Shown here in pieces: positions 1 through 10,900 of a DNA stretch of 16,251 nt. The translations under genes and the position numbers were made by a program. Each line of letters begins with the position of its first letter. The first letter of the stretch is position 1. This DNA comes from G963674685 sp964591275 (lineage in GTDB: Bacteria; Lernaellota; Lernaellaia; JACKCT01): the NCBI GenBank assembly GCA_964591275.1, contig CAZQAE010000099.1, positions 1 through 16,251 on the forward strand, read 5' to 3'. Under the pieces are notes generated by a model, which did not search any database, had not been told where the DNA came from, and saw nothing but the letters and a program-made list of their open reading frames with translations.

Positions 1-91
1 CACTCGTCAACGTCGTCTTGCCGTGGTCGATATGACCAATCGTACCCACGTTGACGTGCGGCTTCGTACGATTAAATTTCTCCTTCGCCAT
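1..91 (-). CDS. tuf: Elongation factor Tu, N-terminal 30 residues (cut by window edge)
   Basis: EF-Tu is the cytoplasmic GTPase that brings aminoacyl-tRNA to the ribosomal A site. The visible N-terminus begins MAKEKFNRTKPHVNVGTIGH and continues into IDHGKTTLTS, which contains the P-loop (G1) GHIDHGKT. The ATG at 91 is preceded by GGAGG (98-102) at 6 nt. It lies 41 nt after the fusA stop and is the last gene of the rpsL-rpsG-fusA-tuf operon. GHIDHGKT, with Ile where E. coli has Val, is frequent in deltaproteobacterial EF-Tu. The rest of the gene lies beyond position 1. A second tuf gene ends at the other edge of the window, so the genome has at least two copies. Confidence 0.97.
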   Translation of the reverse strand, partial: MAKEKFNRTKPHVNVGTIGHIDHGKTTLTS

Positions 92-132
92 GATGATCCT
101 CCAAAACAGTCGGCGATGCTTCTCTTTTCCCT

Positions 133-2214
133 CTAGTACCCTCTCAAACGCGTCAATATTCGATCCGTGATCTGCGCGGGCGTCGCCATGTACTTGGCAA
201 AATGCATTGTGTACGTGGCCCGTCCCTGCGTAAGGGACCGCAAATCCGTCGAGTATCCAAACATCTCAGCCAGCGGCGCCTCCGTTTCGACCACGCGGGC
301 GTTAGCCCGGATCGACATGTTCCTGACGGCGCCCCGTCGAGAATTAGTATCCGCTATAACATCTCCGAGGAAATCCTCCGGTGTGACGATTTCCACGGAC
401 ATAAACGGCTCCAGTAATACCGGACCAGCCTCACGCAAACCCTTTGCCATGGCTAGATTTGCGACAGCACGAAAGGAAGCCTCGTCTGAATCCACCTCAT
501 GATACCCTGCATCAATCAGTGTGACTTTCAAATCCATCACGGGGTAGCCCGCCAAGCCTCCGACGGACAACGATTCTAGGATGCCTGCTTTGAAGGCTTC
601 CTGAAACTCTCGGGGCAGTTTTCCCGCCGACAACTTAGATTCAAAACTAAATCCTGAACCTCTGTCTGCCGGTTCCAACAGCAATTTCACTTTAGCGTAC
701 ATGCCGCGATTTCCCGCCTGCCTGATGTACTCTTCATCAATTTCCATTGCCCGGCTGATCGATTCTTTATAGGCCACCTGCGGCTTTCCGATATTCGCAT
801 CGACGTGAAAGTCCCTGCGCATCCGGTCGGCGATAATTTCAAGATGCAACTCGCCCATTCCTGAAATGATGGTCTGGCCCGTCTCGCCATCCTGGCGGAC
901 ATGAAAAGAGGGGTCCTCCTTGGCCAGGATTTCCATCGCGCTTTCCAGCTTGTCCTGATCGGCTTGCGTCCTGGGTTCAATGGCGATGTGAATCACGGGT
1001 TCCGGAAACTTCAAACCTTCCAACAACAGAGGCCGGTTTTTTATCGTCAGCGTGTCCCCTGTCGATGTCGCGCGCAATCCGACAACGGCGATAATATTAC
1101 CCGCCTGCGCCATTTTGATCTCTTCGCGCTTATCCGCGTGCATCTGAAGAAGCTTGGAAAGGCGTTCGCTTTTTTTCCTCGTCACATTCAGCACGGAATC
1201 GCCGAGAGACACCTTTCCGGAATAAACGCGCAAGAAACACAATTGCCCGACAAAGGGATCATGCAAAACCTTGAAAGCCAAAGCCGAGAATGGTTCATCA
1301 ACTTGAGGTCGGCGTATTTCCTCTTTCCCATTGAAAGGATTCACGCCTTTAACAGGCGGAATATCCATTGGGCTTGGGAGAAAATCAATAACCGCATCCA
1401 GCAAAGGCTGAATGCCCTTGTTTTTGAAGGCGGCGCCGGCCAGGACGGGAACGATGGCCAGGGAAATAACCCCTTTACGCAGGGCTTTTTGAATTTCCTC
1501 AACACCCAACTCACCTCCATCGAGATAAGCCGCCATCAGTTCATCGTCTTCCTCGGCTATTGCTTCCAGCAATTCTGTCCGGTATTCCTGAGCAGTTTGT
1601 AAAAGATCATCCGGCACGGGCAGTTCCTGAAAGGTCGATCCCAGAGATGAATCATCCCAGATGATCGCCTTCATGCGAATCAGGTCCACAACCCCCGTAA
1701 AAGAGCTTTCGCTCCCAATGGGAAGCTGAATGGGGACGGCCTTGACTCCGAATTTGTCCCTGATTTCATCGATCACTCGATAGAAATCCGAACCGACCCG
1801 GTCCAGTTTATTAACAAAGGCGATCTTTGGGACATGAAATTTTTCAGCCTGACGCCAAACCGTTTCGCTCTGAGGTTCGACGCCGCCGACTCCGCAAAAG
1901 ACCGCGATCGCTCCGTCCAGGACCCTTAAGGCCCTCTCCACTTCGATGGTGAAATCCACATGACCCGGTGTATCGAGTATGTTTATGCGGCATTCACGCC
2001 AAGCGCAGGTTGTTGCGGCTGTAGTAATCGTAATGCCGCGTTCCTGCTCCTGGACCATGTAATCCATTTGCGCGGTCCCTTCGTGGACCTCGCCCATCTT
2101 GTGGCTAACTCCCGTATAATAAAGGATCCGTTCTGTCGTTGTCGTTTTTCCCGCATCAATGTGTGCCATGATTCCGATATTTCGGATCCTGGCCAGGGGT
2201 GTTGCTTTCAACAC
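133..2214 (-). CDS. fusA: Elongation factor G (translocation GTPase)
   Basis: EF-G drives tRNA-mRNA translocation and, with RRF, ribosome recycling. At 693 aa it has the usual five-domain length. It shows G1 AHIDAGKT (17-24), the switch I element RGITIT (59-64), G3 DTPGH (81-85), G4 NKLD (135-138) and GAAF (260-263) in the GTPase domain. Later come GMGELHLEI (452-460) in domain III, the domain IV tip with H572, and the domain V segment RSLTQGRATYTM. The GTG at 2214 is chosen because GGAGG (2221-2225) sits 6 nt upstream and MLKATPLARIRNIGI aligns end to end with the E. coli N-terminus; TTG at 2211 is the alternative. The domain IV loop reads QAGNRGMYAKV (499-509) where most EF-Gs have QSGGRGQYGHV. 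With NKLD instead of NKMD, this hints at a divergent, possibly spd-type, EF-G. The function is secure but the subtype is not. Confidence 0.96.
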   Translation of the reverse strand: MLKATPLARIRNIGIMAHIDAGKTTTTERILYYTGVSHKMGEVHEGTAQMDYMVQEQERGITITTAATTCAWRECRINILDTPGHVDFTIEVERALRVLDGAIAVFCGVGGVEPQSETVWRQAEKFHVPKIAFVNKLDRVGSDFYRVIDEIRDKFGVKAVPIQLPIGSESSFTGVVDLIRMKAIIWDDSSLGSTFQELPVPDDLLQTAQEYRTELLEAIAEEDDELMAAYLDGGELGVEEIQKALRKGVISLAIVPVLAGAAFKNKGIQPLLDAVIDFLPSPMDIPPVKGVNPFNGKEEIRRPQVDEPFSALAFKVLHDPFVGQLCFLRVYSGKVSLGDSVLNVTRKKSERLSKLLQMHADKREEIKMAQAGNIIAVVGLRATSTGDTLTIKNRPLLLEGLKFPEPVIHIAIEPRTQADQDKLESAMEILAKEDPSFHVRQDGETGQTIISGMGELHLEIIADRMRRDFHVDANIGKPQVAYKESISRAMEIDEEYIRQAGNRGMYAKVKLLLEPADRGSGFSFESKLSAGKLPREFQEAFKAGILESLSVGGLAGYPVMDLKVTLIDAGYHEVDSDEASFRAVANLAMAKGLREAGPVLLEPFMSVEIVTPEDFLGDVIADTNSRRGAVRNMSIRANARVVETEAPLAEMFGYSTDLRSLTQGRATYTMHFAKYMATPAQITDRILTRLRGY

Positions 2215-2494
2215 GTGCTCCCTCCAGATGCAAAAAAAACAACCGACCGGGGTTTGCGACCCCTATAATAGTACGCCCAATTCATGCGGCGTCGATATCT
2301 ACTGACGAAATATTCAAATACCAGCCACAACCAACACGATCCTCCCCGAAACTAGTATCCTTGTCGTTTTCGGCAATCTAATGTCAGTCGTTTCTGTCTT
2401 TTCGACTTGCCACCATCAATTGGCGACAATTCCCGGTAGGGACATCGAGAGATAAGCTGGCCCGTCAACTCTCCCCCCGACGCAAGAAGCCGGG
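2215..2494 (-). other. 280-nt rpsG-fusA intergenic leader, no gene, several hairpins
   Basis: This is the longest gene-free stretch in the window. On the minus strand it holds three hairpin-forming segments. One is TTGTCGCCA/TGGTGGCAA at 2407-2429 (9 bp, two G-U). The second is CCGAAA/TTTCGG at 2346-2373. The third is GGGGT/ACCCC at 2249-2263, followed after about 10 nt by a T run. I found no convincing -35/-10 pair: a TTGACG near the rpsG end lacks a -10 at proper spacing. No ORF here has a plausible ribosome binding site. Its likely role is an untranslated leader within the operon. Confidence 0.6.
2232..2263 (-). terminator. Possible attenuator or weak intrinsic terminator just before fusA
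   Basis: The minus strand shows GGGGT-CGCAA-ACCCC (2263-2249), then GGTCGGTTG and eight consecutive Ts (2239-2232). The T run ends 6 nt before the fusA Shine-Dalgarno. An alternative weaker stem (AACC/GGTT) would abut the T run directly. The hairpin is only 5 bp and the better stem is not adjacent to the Ts. Full termination ahead of fusA-tuf is therefore unlikely; partial attenuation is the most I would infer. Confidence 0.3.
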
Positions 2495-2965
2495 CTAAAA
2501 ACGATAATGGCTGAATGCTTTATTGGCTTCAGCCATCTTGTGCGTTTCTTCTTTCTTCTTTATGGAGGCTCCCCGTCCTGCTGCGGCATCCAAAATTTCC
2601 GCCGCCAGTTTATTTCTCATGCTGTTGCCGGGTCGAGCCGACGCAAATTTTTTCAACCACCTCATCGACAAGGCCATTCGCCTCTCTCCGCGGATCTCGA
2701 TAGGAATCTGATAGGTCGATCCGCCGACGCGCCTGCTCTTGACTTCCACCATAGGCAGAATATTATCAATCGCCAACTTAAAGGTTTCGAGAGGAGTGTC
2801 TTTCGACTTCTCATTGATGATATCCATGGCGCCGTACATGATCCTTTCAGCCGTGCTCTTCTTGCCGCCCGTCATCAAAGTATTGATGAATTTTGCGACC
2901 ATCACGTCACCGAATTTCGGGTCCGGCAGAATCTCTCTTTTTACAATTGCTCGTTTGCGAGGCAT
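2495..2965 (-). CDS. rpsG: 30S ribosomal protein S7
   Basis: S7 nucleates assembly of the 30S head by binding the 3' domain of 16S rRNA, and it contacts mRNA and tRNA near the E site. The 156-aa protein matches the family length. It begins MPRKRAIVKREILPDPKFGD and contains VGGSTYQIPIEIR, the usual hairpin-region signature, and ends in an AFSHYRF-type C-terminus. The ATG at 2965 has AGGAGA just upstream. Only 15 nt separate it from rpsL, so the two are translationally close. That gap is too short to hold the E. coli-type rpsL-rpsG S7 binding site, so any S7 autoregulation must work differently here. A 280-nt gap follows before fusA. Confidence 0.98.
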   Translation of the reverse strand: MPRKRAIVKREILPDPKFGDVMVAKFINTLMTGGKKSTAERIMYGAMDIINEKSKDTPLETFKLAIDNILPMVEVKSRRVGGSTYQIPIEIRGERRMALSMRWLKKFASARPGNSMRNKLAAEILDAAAGRGASIKKKEETHKMAEANKAFSHYRF

Positions 2966-2980
2966 CGAAAGGATCTCCTG

Positions 2981-3352
2981 TTACTTGGGCTTTTTTGTTC
3001 CGTATTTGCTTCGCGCCTTATTCCGGTCCTGGACTCCAGAAGAGTCGAGGCTGCCACGAATGACATGATACCGCACTCCGGGCAGATCCTTAACACGTCC
3101 GCCGCGAAGCAAAACAACGGAATGTTCCTGAAGGCTATGGCCTTCACCGGGTATATAACTCGAAACCTCAATCCCATTACTCAACCTGACGCGTGCGACC
3201 TTGCGAAGAGCTGAGTTGGGTTTTTTGGGCGTGGTGGTATAGACACGCGTGCAGACGCCGCGCTTTTGAGGGCACGCCTGAAGAGCTGGGGCCGCCTTCT
3301 TCTCTTCGATGACTTTGCGACCGTTGCGCACCAGTTGATTAATCGTCGGCAT
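2981..3352 (-). CDS. rpsL: 30S ribosomal protein S12
   Basis: S12 lies at the 30S decoding centre and controls accuracy. The protein is 123 aa, the standard bacterial length. It carries QKRGVCTRVYTTTPKKPNSA and GGRVKDLPGVRYH. The residues linked to streptomycin resistance in other bacteria are wild type: K43, K88 and P91 (counting Met as 1). D89, the residue methylthiolated by RimO in E. coli, is present. The ATG at 3352 follows AAAAGG with an 8-nt spacer. It is the first gene after the promoter at 3412-3440 and starts the str operon (rpsL-rpsG-fusA-tuf). Confidence 0.98.
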   Translation of the reverse strand: MPTINQLVRNGRKVIEEKKAAPALQACPQKRGVCTRVYTTTPKKPNSALRKVARVRLSNGIEVSSYIPGEGHSLQEHSVVLLRGGRVKDLPGVRYHVIRGSLDSSGVQDRNKARSKYGTKKPK

Positions 3353-3391
3353 CTATAAAACCTTTTGTTTTCGAGTCAAATCCAAGCCCAT

Positions 3392-3405
3392 GCCTTTCAC
3401 AAGGC
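3392..3405 (-). promoter_or_regulatory. 5'-terminal hairpin of the rpsL mRNA
   Basis: GCCTT-GTGA-AAGGC is a perfect 5-bp stem closed by a GNRA-type tetraloop (GTGA). It lies at or next to the transcription start expected from the promoter at 3412-3440. A stable hairpin at the very 5' end could protect the mRNA from 5'-end-dependent decay. The structure is seen in sequence; the role is inferred. Confidence 0.5.
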
Positions 3406-3411
3406 CGCGGG

Positions 3412-3440
3412 AAAATAGCAAAATGCCTATGGGGTGTCAA
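3412..3440 (-). promoter_or_regulatory. Sigma70-type promoter of the rpsL operon
   Basis: On the minus strand a perfect -35 TTGACA (3440-3435) is followed by a 17-nt spacer ending in TGC, then a -10 TATTTT (3417-3412), so there is an extended -10 TGn. Upstream (about 3441-3480) are A-rich tracts resembling an UP element. Downstream of the -10 comes a GC-rich discriminator (CCCGCGGCC), the feature associated with ppGpp/DksA repression of ribosomal promoters in E. coli. The start is expected near 3404-3406, giving a leader of about 50 nt. It lies in the 198-nt rpoC-rpsL gap, which has no terminator, so read-through from rpoC is also likely. Confidence 0.85.
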
Positions 3441-3550
3441 GCCTATTTCTTCTGTTTTCTTCATACGTTTATCTTTTTCAAATTTAAACGGGAATCTGTG
3501 ATTATCAAGACGAAGCACTCACCGCAATATGAGCAACATCCAACTGTTTG

Positions 3551-7825
<4,275 letters not shown>

Positions 7826-7911
7826 GGCCTATCCTCCAAGTAGCGAAAGGAAAACACACCGCACAAAGACTCCTGCGACGGCTTGCACCGCTTTCGCATG
7901 TCCCGCACGTT

Positions 7912-10900
7912 TTACGATTTCGTATCTTCTTCGCCTTCGTCATTATCATTCTCAGTCTCTTTTTCGGTGGAACTTAATTCCTCAGGAGTTGAGAAAGATT
8001 GATTGAACAGCGCTTCCGCTTCTTCCATGGCCGATTTTTTACCGCTCATCGCCTTGAATTCCGGGAAGTCCTTCTTCGTGATCTCTTCGTCCCTTCCCTC
8101 TTCAATCAGCGTCACATCCAGGGTAAGGCTTTGAAGTTCCTTAATTAAGACATTGAAACTTTCCGGCAGTCCGGGTTCGAGAGTAAACTCGCCTTTGACA
8201 ATGGACTCATACATGCGCGTTCGACCGGTTACGTCGTCGGACTTGACCGTCAGAAACTCCTGCAACGAGAAAGCGGCTCCGTATGCTTCCATCGCCCAAA
8301 CTTCCATCTCACCAAGGCGCTGGCCGCCGAACTGCGCTTTTCCGCCCAGGGGTTGCTGCGTCACGAGGCTGTATGGGCCGATTGATCGGGCATGAATTTT
8401 TTCGTCGACAAGGTGGTGAAGCTTGAGCATGTACATTGCGCCGACGGTAACTTCGTTGAAAATGGGATCGCCGGTTCGCCCGTCGAAGAGGACGCTTTGA
8501 CCATGCTCTTGCAGGCGCGCAAGATCAAAGGCCTTTTTGATATCATTCTCCGAGGCGCCGTCAAAAACCGGCGTGGCCATGTGAACACCGTTGCTCAGGG
8601 ATTGCGCAAATCGCATAATCTCCCCGGCGGAGGCCTTTTTGATCTTCTGGCGCAAGGGTTGAACCGACTCCAAATCCTCATCAAAAATGCCGAGTAGTTT
8701 CTCCCGAACTTTCTCCGCGTTGTATTTTTCGTCGATCATCTGGTCAATCTGCATGCCGAGATGAAATCCGGCCCATCCCAGGTGACATTCCAGAATCTGC
8801 CCAACGTTCATGCGGGACGGAACACCGAGTGGATTCAGGACCATACCGACAGGGGAGCCGTCTTCCAGGTATGGCATGTCCTCCTCGGGCACAATCCGCG
8901 ATAAAACTCCCTTATTTCCATGCCGACCGGCCATCTTATCGCCCACCTGTAGCTTGCGCTTGATGGCGATATACACTTTGACCATTTTAATGATGCCCGG
9001 CGCCATCTCATCGCTGCGCTTGATCCTTTCGATCTTTTCGTCCCACTTCTCCTTGGTCGCATCGATCTGCTTCAGGACATTAGCGACCAAATCGGTCAAT
9101 CGATCCTCAATTTTGGAGTCGGCCAACGACAGTTCGCCCAACCTCTTGAAGGGAACCTGATCCAGCAGATCGCTTGTGAGAGTGGATCCCTTCGTGATCA
9201 GGGTTTCGTTTGTATAATCCGCATTGAGATCGGCCATCGCTTTCTTGCCAACAATCAGGGCCTTAATCCGCTCCAGGGCGTTTTCCGTACGGATTTTGAT
9301 TTCTTCTTCCTGATCTTTGAGAATTTTTGCAATCTCGGCCTGTTCGATTTCCTTTGCGCGCGGGTCCTTTTCGATGCCCTTGCGGGAATAGACTTTGGCA
9401 TCCAGAACCGTTCCCTGGACGCCGGGCGGCACCGTCAGGCTGGTATCCCTAACATCGCCCGCTTTCTCGCCGAAAATCGCCCGCAGGAGTTTCTCCTCCG
9501 GAGACAATTGGGTTTCTCCCTTGGGAGTGATTTTTCCGACGAGGATATCTCCGGGAGTGATCTCGGCGCCGATCCTAATGATGCCACTGTCATCCAGGTC
9601 GGCAAGCATTTCCTCGGACACGTTCGGGATATCCCGTGTGATCTCTTCCTTGCCGAGTTTGGTGTCCCGGCTCACGCTTTCAAAGACTTCCACGTGTATG
9701 GACGTGAACTGATCATCTTTGATGAGCTTCTCGGAAATCAGTATCGCATCCTCGAAGTTGTATCCGCCCCAAGGCATAAAAGCCACAATGATGTTCTGGC
9801 CAAGCGCCAACTCACCCATATCAGTCGACGGTCCGTCGGCGATAACGTCGCCAGCATTTACCATTTCTCCCAGAGAAACAATGGGCTTTTGATTAAGACA
9901 AGTGTTCTGATTGGAGCGCTGAAATTTGGTCAGGTTGTAAATGTCCACCCCAGCCTCATTCTCGTCATGTTCCGCCTCGTTGGTCTTGACAACGATCCGC
10001 ATGGCCTCGACGCTGACCACTTCACCGCCCAGACGGGCGATAGTCGTCACGCCGGAATCTCTGGCGACAACCGCTTCCATGCCGGTGCCGATGATAGGCG
10101 CCTCGCTTTTCAACAAGGGTACGGCTTGCCGTTGCATGTTGGCGCCCATCAGGGCGCGGTTTGCGTCGTCGTGAGCTAAAAACGGGATCAAACTCGCAGC
10201 CACGGAAACAAGCTGATTCGGCGACACATCCATGAATCCCACATCCTCGGCGGGAACAATGCCGAACTCGCCTTGCTGTCTGGCTGTAACGTTTGACAAT
10301 TCAAATCGTCCAAGCTTGTCGAGTTTCACGTTAGCCTGGGCTATGGTGTAGCGCTCCTCTTCAAGCGCGGACATAAACCGCACATCATCTTGCACCGGTT
10401 TGGAATCGCTGACCCGGCGATATGGCGTTTCGATGAAACCAAATTCGTTAATGCGAGCGTATGTTGAAAGGCTCGCGATGAGTCCGATGTTGGGACCTTC
10501 CGGTGTTTCCACCGGGCAGATGCGACCATAATGCGTGTTGTGAACGTCACGAACTTCGAATCCCGCCCTTTCCCGAGTCAGTCCTCCCGGTCCGAGTGCC
10601 GAAAGCCGGCGTTTGTGCGTCACCTCGGAAAGGGGATTCGTCTGGTCCATGAACTGGGACAACTGGGAAGAACCGAAAAACTCTTTTATTACTGCGCTGA
10701 CCGGTTTTGAGTTGATCAGGTCATGCGGCATCAGCGTATCGATTTCCTGAAGGCTCATGCGTTCGCGAATCGCCCGTTCCATGCGAACCAAACCAATCCT
10801 GTACTGGTTTTCAACAAGTTCGCCGACGGCTCGGACACGCCGATTTCCCAGATGATCAATGTCATCGATTTCGCCGCGCCCCTCCTTCAGATTCAGCAGA

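Noticed and set aside
901..1602. Plus-strand open frame of 233 codons
   Set aside because: It lies wholly antisense to fusA, has no ribosome binding site or family motif, and follows the codon pattern of the real gene.
2208..2285. 25-codon frame (MNWAYYYRGRK...) overlapping the fusA start
   Set aside because: It has no Shine-Dalgarno, and its Val-Val-Phe-Phe comes from the T8 run; better explained as the fusA leader.
3353..3550. Terminator after rpoC
   Set aside because: Only a weak 5-bp GCTCA/TGAGT pairing without a T run is present, so no intrinsic terminator can be supported.
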